Shown here: piece by piece, positions 26,831-37,000 of the stretch
Numbering within the stretch: position 1 is the first letter of the stretch
How the letters are laid out: each line of letters opens with the position of its first letter
Assembly: GCA_017745075.1 (NCBI GenBank)
Contig: JAGIAD010000014.1
Location: 1-64,000 of the forward strand
Direction: 5' to 3'
Length of the DNA stretch: 64,000 bases
From: Sphingobacteriaceae bacterium
GTDB taxonomy: Bacteria; Bacteroidota; Bacteroidia; Sphingobacteriales; Sphingobacteriaceae
Notes under the pieces: generated by a model
Databases searched by the model: none
What the model saw: only the letters and a program-made list of their open reading frames with translations
What the model was told of the DNA's origin: nothing
Position numbers and translations under genes: made by a program

Positions 26831-28434
26831 GTCTAAGCATGATAAAGTTGCGTATAGTAGGTTTTTTCATCCTGGTTTTGATGGGCAGCTGTTCCAAGAC
26901 GGCATTGGACGAGATTAATACCGATCCAACCAAACTTACCGAACGTAACTACGATCCAAATAGCCTGCTTGCACAGGCACAGTTAAAATACGCCAATTTG
27001 GGTTATTACCAGCTTTTGTACCAAAGTACCATGATGCAGTTACTTGCCTCAACCTATTATTATTACAACAATGGCGATAAGTATATCAATGTAGGCAGTT
27101 TTACTGATTATCAGGGACGTATTTTTGATGAAGGTTATACCGATGCTTCATACATCAGGGAAATGCAAAGACTGGCCAGGTTAAAAGATCCCGAAGCATA
27201 TAAAAACCTAATTGCTATAGGCGATATCATGTTCGTGCTGATTTTGCAAAGAATTACCGATACTTATGGCGATGTGCCTTATTCTCAGGCAGTTAAGGCA
27301 ATGCAGGGCATTAAGTATCCCGTTTACGATCGTCAGGAAGATATTTATGCACAGATGTTGATCGATCTTGAAGCGGCCATAGCAAAATTGGATGTAGAAA
27401 AACCTGGTCCGACAGCCGATCTTTTTTACAAGGGCGATATTAACAAATGGAAAAAATTTGGATATTCTTTAATGCTCAGACTTGCCATGCGTTTAACCAA
27501 AGCAGATCCGGAAAAGGCCAGGATGTGGACCGAGAAAGCTGCAGGCAAAACCTTTACCAGCATTAATGACAACGCGATCCTTTTAACCGATGCTTCTTCT
27601 TTTAACAGCCAGAATGGAACATCGCTTGCTTTAAGAACTTATTCTGATTATTTAGAAGTGCGGTGGAGCAAAACCTTAATTGACCGGTTACGGAACAACA
27701 ATGACCCCAGGCTGGGTGTGATAGGCGAAGTACCAAAAGATGGATTGGCCAAAAATGCAGATCAGGATCTCGGTGGAAATACAGATCCGGCCATTCAGCT
27801 GGGCTTGCCAAACGGGTACGACCTGCAGGGTGGAGATACAGATATCAGTCGTTCGCCAGATTATCCCGGCGGTACCGGTAGCGCTAATGATTTTGCCCCG
27901 CTTGGTAAATATTCGAGGCCACGTACTGCCTTATACCTTAAATTAGGCGGACCGATTTTTATTCTCAGTTATGCCGAAATTGAATTTTTGCTTGCTGAAG
28001 CAAAAGTGAGGGGCTGGAATATTGACGGAAGCGCAAATCTGCATTATACAAATGGGATAACCGGTGCAATACAATCGCTGGCACAACTTGATCCTTTGGC
28101 TGCGGTAGATGCAAAAAAGATCAATGATTTTGTAAACCGGAACACGCTTGACGAAAGCAATACACAAAATGCACTTAATGCCATTAATACACAATATTGG
28201 ATCGCAACGGGTACCAATTTTAATTTTATAGAAGCCTGGTTAAATTGGAAAAGGAGCGATTATCCAAAACTTATACCGGTTAATTATAAAGGTAATGTAA
28301 CCCAGGGCACTATACCAAGAAGGTTAATTTACCTTTCGACAGAAATTCTCAATAATCCCCAGAATTATAAAGATGCAGTAACACGGTTAACGGGTGGCGA
28401 TGTACTTACCGCCAGGGTTTGGTGGGATAAGTAA
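26827..28434 (+). CDS. SusD/RagB-family lipoprotein (partner of STN-SusC)
   Basis: A 535-aa surface lipoprotein (lipobox VLMGSC, Cys22). Family features: DEINTDPTKLTERNYDPN near the start, helices around NKWKKFGYSLMLRLAMRLTK, and a C-terminus with NFIEAWLNWKRSDYPKLIPV and a final VWWDK. A SusD-like_2 type, as is the other SusD here. ATGA overlap with SusC shows translational coupling. No glycosidase follows, so the pair either feeds on products of the nearby endoglycosidase or serves an unlinked enzyme. The substrate is unknown. Confidence 0.92.
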   Translation: MSLSMIKLRIVGFFILVLMGSCSKTALDEINTDPTKLTERNYDPNSLLAQAQLKYANLGYYQLLYQSTMMQLLASTYYYYNNGDKYINVGSFTDYQGRIFDEGYTDASYIREMQRLARLKDPEAYKNLIAIGDIMFVLILQRITDTYGDVPYSQAVKAMQGIKYPVYDRQEDIYAQMLIDLEAAIAKLDVEKPGPTADLFYKGDINKWKKFGYSLMLRLAMRLTKADPEKARMWTEKAAGKTFTSINDNAILLTDASSFNSQNGTSLALRTYSDYLEVRWSKTLIDRLRNNNDPRLGVIGEVPKDGLAKNADQDLGGNTDPAIQLGLPNGYDLQGGDTDISRSPDYPGGTGSANDFAPLGKYSRPRTALYLKLGGPIFILSYAEIEFLLAEAKVRGWNIDGSANLHYTNGITGAIQSLAQLDPLAAVDAKKINDFVNRNTLDESNTQNALNAINTQYWIATGTNFNFIEAWLNWKRSDYPKLIPVNYKGNVTQGTIPRRLIYLSTEILNNPQNYKDAVTRLTGGDVLTARVWWDK

Positions 28435-28464
28435 AAAACTAAGTAATCAACCTTCATCAGGAGG

Positions 28465-28710
28465 TTAACGGTACCTGATATGTGTTTTTTCCTTTCCGTG
28501 ATTAATTCCTTTAATTACCAGGTATATGCCCGCAAATAAAAGAATCGCTGCAATAAGCATACCGGCTGCAATGGGCAAAAATATAACTGCAGCACTAAAA
28601 AACTCACTCCAGTTTATGCGTAAATAGAAAAAAAAAGTAAGCAGTAAAAAACCTAGTAATAACAAGGTTGCAAAGAAATAAAAGGTTCTGGCGGTGGCAT
28701 TGATTTTCAT
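28465..28710 (-). CDS. small membrane protein, two helices
   Basis: An 81-aa hypothetical protein with membrane helices at about 10-31 (FYFFATLLLLGFLLLTFFFYL) and about 40-66 (AAVIFLPIAAGMLIAAILLFAGIYLVIKG), and a basic C-terminus. It is convergent with the second susD, 30 bases away. No family recognised. It could be a spurious frame, but its composition is strongly membrane-like. Confidence 0.5.
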   Translation of the reverse strand: MKINATARTFYFFATLLLLGFLLLTFFFYLRINWSEFFSAAVIFLPIAAGMLIAAILLFAGIYLVIKGINHGKEKTHIRYR

Positions 28711-28751
28711 ATTTTATTAAAATGATTGACGGGTGAAACGATCGGCAGGAT

Positions 28752-29654
28752 TCAATTTAGGTATGGGTTTTTCGGGATGTAAACCAAGTGGTAACCATTT
28801 TTTTTAAGCAGACCAGTGGTTTGCTCGTCAGGTAGCTGTTTAAAAATAACAGTGGTTAATACCTGTGCTGGTATAACCTTTAGCTTTACCAGTGTGTCAA
28901 AAAGAAACTTCTTCATTTTAATAAAGAAAAACCGCTTGTTGTGCGGCTCGGATGATATCGATTCTGCTCCCTTAAACCAGTAATTCGGATTAATTTTTTT
29001 AAAAGCGACCATGGGCAGGGCTAAGCCTGCAGCCAGTTTTTCAAATTCGCGTTCAGAAACTTTATATACAAAATTCCCGACGGGTTCAAATGAAAAGCGG
29101 TTTTTCCATAACTTATTGAAAAAGCGTGCATTCTGGGTAAAAATATTGCTTAACATCAATAACAGTGGCATTTTGGCTATTGGGTCTTGTGGTTCTATCA
29201 CTACCACAGCCTGTTTAGTTACCCTGATCATCTCGTACATGGCAGCATAAGGCCTTGGGAAATGGTGGTAGGACTCCTTACAAAGCACAAAATCGAAACT
29301 GTTATCATGCTGCGTGAGTCTTTCTGCATTCTCTGCAGCGCAAGCATTAATAATCCCTTCTTTTATTGCAATGTTTAAAAAATCGGTATTGAGATCGGTT
29401 GCCAGTGCATTATTGCCCGATTGCAGGATATACTGTGCATCAAATCCGTAGGCATCTCCAACGGTAAGCCAATCCTGATGTCTTTTGGCCAGGAGCGGAT
29501 CGAGACAACTGAAAAATAGTTGTTGCAGCCAGCAGGCAATGTTATTTTTTCCTGTCGCCTTTATTTTTTTATAATGATCACTTTTAGAACTTTCAGATGG
29601 GAAATGTTCATTGTACCATTTGTTATGTCTGTAATAGCTTTCATTGTGGCGCAT
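28752..29654 (-). CDS. class I SAM-dependent methyltransferase
   Basis: A 300-aa protein with a Methyltransf_11-like core. Motif I is WLTVGDAYGFDAQYI at about 62-76, the acidic residue after strand 2 is in ALATDLNTDFL, and the post-motif FDFVLCKESYHHFPRPYAAM is typical. The C-terminal third is unassigned. Substrate unknown: small molecule, lipid or glycan are all possible. The gene is alone between a small membrane protein and the divergently oriented second sigma operon. Confidence 0.8.
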   Translation of the reverse strand: MRHNESYYRHNKWYNEHFPSESSKSDHYKKIKATGKNNIACWLQQLFFSCLDPLLAKRHQDWLTVGDAYGFDAQYILQSGNNALATDLNTDFLNIAIKEGIINACAAENAERLTQHDNSFDFVLCKESYHHFPRPYAAMYEMIRVTKQAVVVIEPQDPIAKMPLLLMLSNIFTQNARFFNKLWKNRFSFEPVGNFVYKVSEREFEKLAAGLALPMVAFKKINPNYWFKGAESISSEPHNKRFFFIKMKKFLFDTLVKLKVIPAQVLTTVIFKQLPDEQTTGLLKKNGYHLVYIPKNPYLN

Positions 29655-29815
29655 AATTTATTTGATTTATAGATTATACGGCCTCATCGCCCAAAACGCT
29701 TGGTAGAAAAATAAAATGTAGAAATAAAAATAAATTAAATTTAACCCAGCGTTTTTAATACCTGCTGCGTAACCTTATTAGCATACGATGAAAAACCGCT
29801 TACCGAACCAAATGG

Positions 29816-30391
29816 ATGAACCTTTTTTTTAAGCAGGATACTAAACTAATCAAAGGTTGCAAAGCCAATGAACGGCAGGCACAGGAAGGTCTTTATAAAC
29901 TTTACTATGCAGACATGCTGCGTATTTGTCTGCGTTATTTGAAATCAGATGACCTGGCACATGATGCATTAAATGTTGGCTTTTTGAAGGTTTTTCAAAA
30001 TATCCAAACTTTTGATGCTAAAAAAGGAGCATTTGGTGCCTGGATCAGAACTGTAATGGTTAGGTCTTGTATTGATGTAAGCAGGAGAGAAGCAAAGTTT
30101 AACGAAACGATCAATCAGGAAGAAATAGAAGAAATTTTTATCCAGCCATCGGTTTTAGATAAACTTTTTGTAGAAGACCTCCTGAAATTGATAAGGCAAC
30201 TACCTACAGCCACCCAGCTGGTTTTTAACCTTTCGGTGATAGACGGCTATTCGCATAAAGAAATTGGAGAACATTTGAATATTACCGAGAGCACCTCAAG
30301 GTGGCACCTCACAGAAGCAAAGAAACAGTTGAGGAAAATGTTAGTTTCCCCGGCAATTGATAAACCAACTGAAAACACAAAAACGAGATGA
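29816..30391 (+). CDS. ECF sigma-70 factor (second)
   Basis: A 191-aa sigma factor. Region 2 covers about 17-85 (QEGLYKLYYADMLRICLRYL, AHDALNVGFLKVFQNIQTF) and region 4 about 125-180 (VFNLSVIDGYSHKEIGEHLNITES, a HTH). Its stop overlaps the next ATG by four bases, so it is coupled to the membrane/beta-barrel protein, the likely cognate regulator. Unlike the first sigma gene, no SusCD follows. Confidence 0.92.
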   Translation: MNLFFKQDTKLIKGCKANERQAQEGLYKLYYADMLRICLRYLKSDDLAHDALNVGFLKVFQNIQTFDAKKGAFGAWIRTVMVRSCIDVSRREAKFNETINQEEIEEIFIQPSVLDKLFVEDLLKLIRQLPTATQLVFNLSVIDGYSHKEIGEHLNITESTSRWHLTEAKKQLRKMLVSPAIDKPTENTKTR

Positions 30392-31890
30392 GAAATTCAG
30401 CATGGTATCATAAACTCTGGCGAAATAAGTTCGATAGTTTTCCGATCAAGGATACTCCGGATGCCTCATGGGCGGGTATGCACAAGTTACTCAATGAGCA
30501 GATGCCGGCTAGTACAGTTGGTGGGCATGGGCCTAATATATCAACAGGAGCGAAATTGTTCAAAGTAATTGGTTATACTTTATCTGTTGCGGTTACAGCT
30601 TCTACTATAGGCTATTTCGCCGTTCTAAAACCAAAAAATAAACAGAAAGAACTGCAGAAGAAAATCAAGCCCATCCTTGTAGATTCAGTACCAGCGGACA
30701 GCAATAAAGTGTTAAATTACAATGAAATAGCCGATACAGCAACAATTAAGGATAGCATTCATGGGGCAGGTGATCCTATAAACATAGCTGTAGGGCAAAA
30801 TAAAGCAGTTGGTCATGATACTACCGGACTTTTAAAACAGAGCAGGAGTATTGAAAATGTAACTTCACCTGCTGCTAAAATGGATGCTATTTCTTCTTTT
30901 AAAAATGGGCGTGCTGTTACAAAAAGGCCGGATCAATTTAAATCAGCTGGAAATTCAGGAACGGCAATGCTAAAAGCTGATTCTAAAGCTGATGCTCATA
31001 GAAATATTGTTCAAAAAACAGATAGCCCGTTTACAAAGGGTACAAATTTATTATTGGCGCCAAAAGGATTTCACCAAAGAGATGCCTTCTCTCATCTTCC
31101 TTCATCTATTTCTATTTTAAATCAAAATAGAGCGCTACAGGTGTACACGGCTAATGAATTGCAAAATTCATCATCAGTGAATAGTAATAAGAGGGAAGGA
31201 CGGAATCGTGATGGAGCAGACCGCATTACACCCGATAAAATCCAGAAGGTAAAAAATACCAGGCAGGGGAAAATTAAAACAGTTAAAAATAAACAAGAGG
31301 ATAAAGCCGAACCAGGCTACAATTATGGCATAACTACGGGAATGAACATGCAAAAAGGGAATAGCAGTTTTTATGCAGGTATATTCGGTACCTATGCACT
31401 AAATAAGAAATGGAAGCTTTCTGCCGGTTTAAATCTTAATAGCTATCAGAAAATTGAAGGGCAATTTACTCATCCAAGTTATTACCGTCCGGATTCGTTA
31501 CCACCGTTTACCATTACAGCTACACGAAAAGTGATTACGATAGATATCCCGTTAACTGCAGCTTATAAGCTATCCAAACATATAGATCTTAAGGCCGGTC
31601 CAATAATTAGTTTTACAGGCAAACCATCTAAAATAATAACCAGATTAAATCCGATTGCCGATCCGCGTGATACGTTGTACCATAGCAAGCAAATCGACTC
31701 AACCTTAGTTAATACAAATGCCAATAAGGTAAACATCGGAATAACAGGTGGTATTAGTATTCACATTAAACAATTTGATATTAATGGCAGCTATCAATGG
31801 TTAACGCCATACAAGGTAAGCAATAGTTTGGGTTCTTTTAAACAGGGTAACCAGGTGTTTAGGGTCGGGATAGGGTATCGGTTTAAATAA
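30388..31890 (+). CDS. anti-sigma-like membrane protein joined to a predicted outer-membrane barrel
   Basis: A 500-aa protein. Residues 1-50 are cytoplasmic and anti-sigma-like in size. A helix lies at about 57-80 (FKVIGYTLSVAVTASTIGYF). Residues 85 to about 305 are a Lys/Ser/Asn-rich low-order linker. Residues about 310-500 show alternating strands like an outer-membrane beta-barrel of the PorT/OmpA-like type (FYAGIFGTYALNKKWKLSAG, ending FRVGIGYRFK). It is coupled to the upstream sigma gene by an ATGA overlap. No cleavable signal peptide is visible. If both ends are in their expected membranes, it would span the whole envelope. Confidence 0.7.
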   Translation: MRNSAWYHKLWRNKFDSFPIKDTPDASWAGMHKLLNEQMPASTVGGHGPNISTGAKLFKVIGYTLSVAVTASTIGYFAVLKPKNKQKELQKKIKPILVDSVPADSNKVLNYNEIADTATIKDSIHGAGDPINIAVGQNKAVGHDTTGLLKQSRSIENVTSPAAKMDAISSFKNGRAVTKRPDQFKSAGNSGTAMLKADSKADAHRNIVQKTDSPFTKGTNLLLAPKGFHQRDAFSHLPSSISILNQNRALQVYTANELQNSSSVNSNKREGRNRDGADRITPDKIQKVKNTRQGKIKTVKNKQEDKAEPGYNYGITTGMNMQKGNSSFYAGIFGTYALNKKWKLSAGLNLNSYQKIEGQFTHPSYYRPDSLPPFTITATRKVITIDIPLTAAYKLSKHIDLKAGPIISFTGKPSKIITRLNPIADPRDTLYHSKQIDSTLVNTNANKVNIGITGGISIHIKQFDINGSYQWLTPYKVSNSLGSFKQGNQVFRVGIGYRFK

Positions 31891-31989
31891 AAAATAATCT
31901 CATCAAAATATCGACATAAGCAAGTACAACTAAGCAATCTTACTAAGATAAACTGATTATCGGCTAAAAAGAGCCTTCTGCTATGTTAT

Positions 31990-32160
31990 CATTGACAGCG
32001 TTCAATAAGAAGCGTCGTCTTCTCGACTGGAACATAGTGGAATGGAGAGATCTATCTCGAATTAAGCCCCCCGAAAAGAGTTAATGGTGATGATATCCGG
32101 ATAGATTTAGCTTTGCTGAGCACTTCGTGGTTCTCGACTTCGCTCGAAATGACGGTAACT
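31990..32160. repeat. dispersed TCATTTCGA-type repeat, copy B
   Basis: Shares ATTGACAG, a TCGACTGGAACATAGTGGAA-like arm, GGAGAGATCTATCTCGA, and a closing arm TTCGCTCGAAATGACGG with the copy near 50344. The next bases (to about 32240) also resemble the sequence after that copy (AATAAATTAT, then AGGATGACG). No gene in 31891-32310. Confidence 0.6.
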
Positions 32161-32255
32161 TAGTCAAGTTAGATATAGAAACCCATATGTCAATAATACA
32201 ATAATATTTACTTTATGTAATAAATTATTCCTTAGGATGACGACTAGAAATAAAC

Positions 32256-32299
32256 CCCATAAAAAATGCCTCCCGGTTTCGGGAGGCATTTTTTATGGG
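32256..32299 (-). terminator. terminator of the TPR/barrel operon
   Basis: A perfect 20-bp stem with a 4-base loop (core TGCCTCCCG / CGGGAGGCA, flanked by A6/T6), 11 bases after the barrel stop. Confidence 0.9.
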
Positions 32300-32310
32300 T
32301 AAGGACTTTC

Positions 32311-34008
32311 TTAAAAAGAATAAGTGAGTCCGCCGAAAATATTAAATCCGTTTACCTGGTAATATAAATACCTGCTGTAGTTTGTATTTAAGATATTGTT
32401 TGCTTTGGCAAAAACAGAGAATTTTTTGTTGATGCGATAATCGGCACCAAGACCTAAATCTACAAAGCCTTTAACCGTAACAATTGATTCAATTGATGGG
32501 TTCGGAATCACATATTGAGATGGAGGAACCGGATTAGCAATATTTACTTTTGCCTTAACATCATCCTGGATCACTACACCGGCATTAAAACTTAATTTTT
32601 TATTGTAGGTGTAAACCAAATTAGAGCTCACTTTTAAACCTGGTTTAAACCACGAGTAGGTTTCAGAAGCCGGTTTCCAGTCGTCGAGGTTTAGTTTACC
32701 TGTCCATTTTAAGGCATCACTTACCTGAACAGAAATTTCGCCCTCTAAACCTGTTAATTTTGTTTTGCCGAAATCGTAGATCACGTCAAACTTGTTAAAA
32801 TCAGTATAATTATTAATGAATAATGGCATATCATCAAACTGTTTTACATAAATTCGGGCCTTATAACCAAAACCAGGGCCGCCGGTACCTTTAACTCCTG
32901 CGCTGAAACTTAATTTTTCGACAGTGTTTTTAATTACCGCATTACTATTTAACCAAGGGTTTTCATCCGTAAAGCCCTTTAACGAGTTTCGGTTTACATC
33001 GCCTTTAACTTCTCCGAAAACCTGTAAATAATCCGGAATCAAAGTGAAATCTGCGGTAACCGCCGGGAATATCCTGGAGCTGCTAACCGCACCAAACTCC
33101 TGTACAAAATTAATTCCGGCTGTAATTTTAGCTCCTTTAACCTGTAAACGGATATAAGGATTTAAACGCAAAAGGTTATTGCCAACACTTGTTAGCGCAT
33201 CTTTACTGTTACCAAATTCGGTCGATGCTGCCAAACCCAGGTTTAACGAATTGATCCGTTTGTTTACATAACCGTTTAAACTCAGGTAATTTTCTTTGGC
33301 ACTAAACTTATCGTTCCAGATATAGCCGTTTGCTTTTAATGCGTAACTGAAGGCATCTTCATCTTCGGTAAAGTTTTTTACCAATTCGCCTTCCAGTTCG
33401 ATGGTGGTTAAAGCCTGCTTATCCGGATTAGGGTTTAAAGTTGGCCTGGCATCATCTATACCGTAAAAATAGGTGCCGTTACGCTCAAAATTAATCCTGC
33501 CGCTCACGGTGTTCTGCTCCAGGATACTGCGGCCAAAAATACTTAACTGTTGGTTGCTGCTGTTTTGTTTGTTCAGCTTTCCTTCCTGACTAAAGTGTTT
33601 AAAATAGCCGCCAAGCTGCAAACCTTCGTCTTTTCCGGTATTAAAATAGGCTTCGCCCAAAAGTGTAGCCAGCGAACCGAATGCACCTTTAACATAATTG
33701 TTAACCAAAATGCTTTCTTTTTCTTCGGCCAGGGCTTGTGCCTGTAGTTTTTGGATATCGCTATTCAGTTCCAGTTTCCTGTCTAAAATGCTGTAGTTCA
33801 GTTTGGCTTTGTAGGTTTTAATATCGTCCAAATTCGGACTTCTTCTCAGTTTTACTGCCTCTGCCAAAATTGGTTTATAAGGGCGAACAACTTCTATTTC
33901 TTCTTTTACAACGCCTTTTTCGTCAGCTTTTTTATCCTGCGCCTGTGCAGTCATTAATCCGGCAGCTAAAAAAAACAGTGAACTATATATATATTTAATC
34001 GATTTCAT
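32311..34008 (-). CDS. outer-membrane beta-barrel protein (TonB-receptor-like barrel)
   Basis: A 565-aa exported protein with signal peptide to about residue 23 (AQAQ). After a charged region (EIEVVRPYKPILAEAVKLRR) come many amphipathic strands (LQLGGYFKHF, SGRINFERNGTYFYGI) and a C-terminus NIFGGLTYSF with the terminal Phe needed for barrel insertion. It resembles the barrel of TonB receptors, but no plug is seen. It follows a 1010-aa TPR protein by 4 bases, so the two likely work together at the outer membrane. Function not known. Confidence 0.82.
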   Translation of the reverse strand: MKSIKYIYSSLFFLAAGLMTAQAQDKKADEKGVVKEEIEVVRPYKPILAEAVKLRRSPNLDDIKTYKAKLNYSILDRKLELNSDIQKLQAQALAEEKESILVNNYVKGAFGSLATLLGEAYFNTGKDEGLQLGGYFKHFSQEGKLNKQNSSNQQLSIFGRSILEQNTVSGRINFERNGTYFYGIDDARPTLNPNPDKQALTTIELEGELVKNFTEDEDAFSYALKANGYIWNDKFSAKENYLSLNGYVNKRINSLNLGLAASTEFGNSKDALTSVGNNLLRLNPYIRLQVKGAKITAGINFVQEFGAVSSSRIFPAVTADFTLIPDYLQVFGEVKGDVNRNSLKGFTDENPWLNSNAVIKNTVEKLSFSAGVKGTGGPGFGYKARIYVKQFDDMPLFINNYTDFNKFDVIYDFGKTKLTGLEGEISVQVSDALKWTGKLNLDDWKPASETYSWFKPGLKVSSNLVYTYNKKLSFNAGVVIQDDVKAKVNIANPVPPSQYVIPNPSIESIVTVKGFVDLGLGADYRINKKFSVFAKANNILNTNYSRYLYYQVNGFNIFGGLTYSF

Positions 34009-34012
34009 AATG

Positions 34013-37000
34013 CTACTTCTTCTGGTTTAATTTTTCAAGTTTTTCTTTGGCTGTAGGGATAATGTCATCCTTGCCTTCGTAATTATCAATAATACTGAGA
34101 AGTGTGCTCTTTGCCTGCAGATTATCTTTCAGGGCAACATAGTTATCTGATAAAAGGATAAATGCTTTAGCTACCCAATAATCATACGCGGCCATATTGT
34201 TAATCAGATCGAAACAGGTTTTAGATGAGGTTTTATAATCGCCTTTGTTATACTCTACCAAAGCCAGGTTGTATTTTGCTTCGGCTGCGGCAACTGTTTT
34301 GGTTTTGGCCACTACGTTTTTAAATTCCTTAACGGCGGTGGTGGTATCGCCTTTTAGCAAATAGGCTTTCCCCGAGAATAAACCTGAACTGTTTTTCTCT
34401 TCTTCCGAAGCTTTTTCAGAATCTTTGGTCAGTTGTGCATACTTAAGCATGTCATCAGGCATGTTTAAAGCGGTGTAAGCCTTTAACAGGTTGTTGATGG
34501 CAAAACTATAGTGCGATTTATAATCGGTTGTGGTTTCCAGTCTTTTCAGGTAAACAATGGCCTCATTGTATTTCTTCTGATTTAAGAACAATTGCGAAAT
34601 GCTTACCAGTGAGCGTTCGGTATAATCGCTGGTCCAGTCGTTTAAGATAAATTCATAATCAGGGATGGCTTCATCCGGACGTTTTAATTTTACGAGCGAT
34701 TCAGCCCTGATAAATTTGGCTTCTTTCTCATGATTGGCTTTCGGGAATTTATCGAAATAAGCATTAACAGCCTGGAAAGCACCGTTAGCATCGCCTTTTA
34801 AGTAAAGGTTGTTTACGGCTGCAAAAACAATATTATCTTGTTCATTGCTCGAATAATTGCCCAGTGGAGTGGTGTTGGCATAAGCAATAAAACCATTTGC
34901 ATCGCCACGGTCTACATAAATGTTTTTAATCGACTCCATAGCCTGTTTGGCTTCATCAGAAGTCGGATAATCAGCAATTACCTTTTTAAACGATTCTAAA
35001 GCAGCATCGTCCTGATCCTGGTTGTATTGAACCAAACCGATGGTTACCAGTGCTTTTGCTACATAGCTGCTGTGCGGATATTTCGCGATTAAGGCCACAA
35101 GATCAGATTTTGATTTGTCAAAATCCCCTTTGTTAAAGTAAGTGTAGGCCGTTTCGAAACCGGCATCATCTGCATAATTCGAGTTTGGAAAAGCTTTCAA
35201 CAAATTTTGCATGGTTGCAATTTTTGCATCGTATTGGTTTTCCAGTCCCTGGATCATCCCTTTCTGGAAGGTCGCATAATCTTCAGAAGCGGTGTGCCTG
35301 CTGATGATTTTGTTGTAATTTGCCATTGCGTCGCCATAATTTTTATTCACAAAATATGAATCGGCTAAACGGATGGTTGCATCATCAATGGTTTTTTGGT
35401 CTTTATCATTGCCCGCCAAAAATTTTTCGAAGTAATTTGCTGCTTTACTGTATTTTTCGTCTTCGAAAGCGGCATAGGCCAGGGCATAGTTCGCAAAATT
35501 ATAAACACCGGTTTTATCAGCATCCGGCATTTTCAAAAACTTTTCAAAAGTAGTAACCGCTTCTCCGTATTTGCGCAGTTCGTACATCGATTCTGCTTTC
35601 CAGTAAGTGTTTAAAGCATTAATTTCATTGTCTTCAGGAAACTTTTCAGAACGCAAAAACATCGATAATGCATTAGGGAATGCTCTTTCGTTATAAAACT
35701 CTAATCCGCGGAAATAAGTAACTTTCTGATAAGCTTCTTTAGCCTCGAGGTTTTTATCGGGAATAGGCTCCAGAATATCCACAGCTGCCTGATAGTTTTT
35801 GGTGGTTAATAAAACCTCGCCCAATAAAGTTTTGGCTTCGTTAATCTTGCGCGATTTAGGGAAGGTTTTTAAGAAACCCTGGGTAGCCTCTAAAGCTTGC
35901 TGGTGGAATTCCAATTCGTAACTTAATTTGGCGTAGTTTAACCAGGCTTCTTCCTGTATACCCTTGTCAAAGCTTAAACGCGAAGCCCGGAAAAAAGCAC
36001 TCTGCGCTTTCTGTTTGTTCCCTAACTGGATAAAAGCTTTACCCAGGGTATGCATACCGTTTTGGAGGTAAATATCATCGGTATTCAACTTTTCTAGAAC
36101 GGCTACCGATTCTTTATATTTTTTGTTCTGGAATAAGGAGTAACCGTACTGGTAAATGAAGAGGTTGTTCTTGGTTTCGTTTTTATCTTTTGCATAATAT
36201 TCGGCAAAATACTTTTCAGCATTTTTGAATTCAGATTTTGCAAAATAGGATGCCGCTACCAAACTCAGCATTTCAGGTTCGAATTGTTGTTTGGTTTTTT
36301 GAATTGCAGCTAAAGCATAGCTGATCACATCATCATAGCGCTCGTCAAGATAGTACATCGAAGTGATGTAGTATGGATAACTGGCCTCATAAGTAGGAGA
36401 ACCTTTTAGCTTTTCGAAGTTGGCCAAAGCCGTTTTATACTCTTTGTTTAAGTAATTGATATAAGCAAAGTAGTAGGTAGCACTTTCCTGAAAATCGCCT
36501 TCTTCTTTTTTTACCTTTTCGAATAAAGGTTCGGCCTTGTCGTAGTCTTTAAGTTCAAAATAGGCGTAACCTTGTTTAAACTGGTATTCATTTCTTTGTT
36601 TGCCCGAAAGGGTAGAAGGGTCTGTTTTCTCAAACCACTCTAAAGCTTTTTTATAGTTTTTCTGGTTAAAATAGGTTTTTCCAACATAAAAATAAGCCAG
36701 TTTGGTATTTGGGTTTAACGGATAATCGCGGATAAAAGCCTGAAACAGGCTCTCGGCATCGCTATTGGTTAACTCCAGCGCGCAAACAGCAGCATAGAAC
36801 TTGGCATTCTCTTTCAGTAAAGATAATTCGGCGTTGCTCTCTGTTTGGGTAGAAGGTTTATAACGTTGCAGCTCAACAAGTTTAAATTGTTGTGCAGCTG
36901 CAGTGTATTTTTCTTTTTCTAATAATTCTAAACCCGTTTGATAGTTTTTGTTGAGGTTCTGCACGGCGCTAACTTGGGCGTAGGTGCTAAAACCTCCTGC

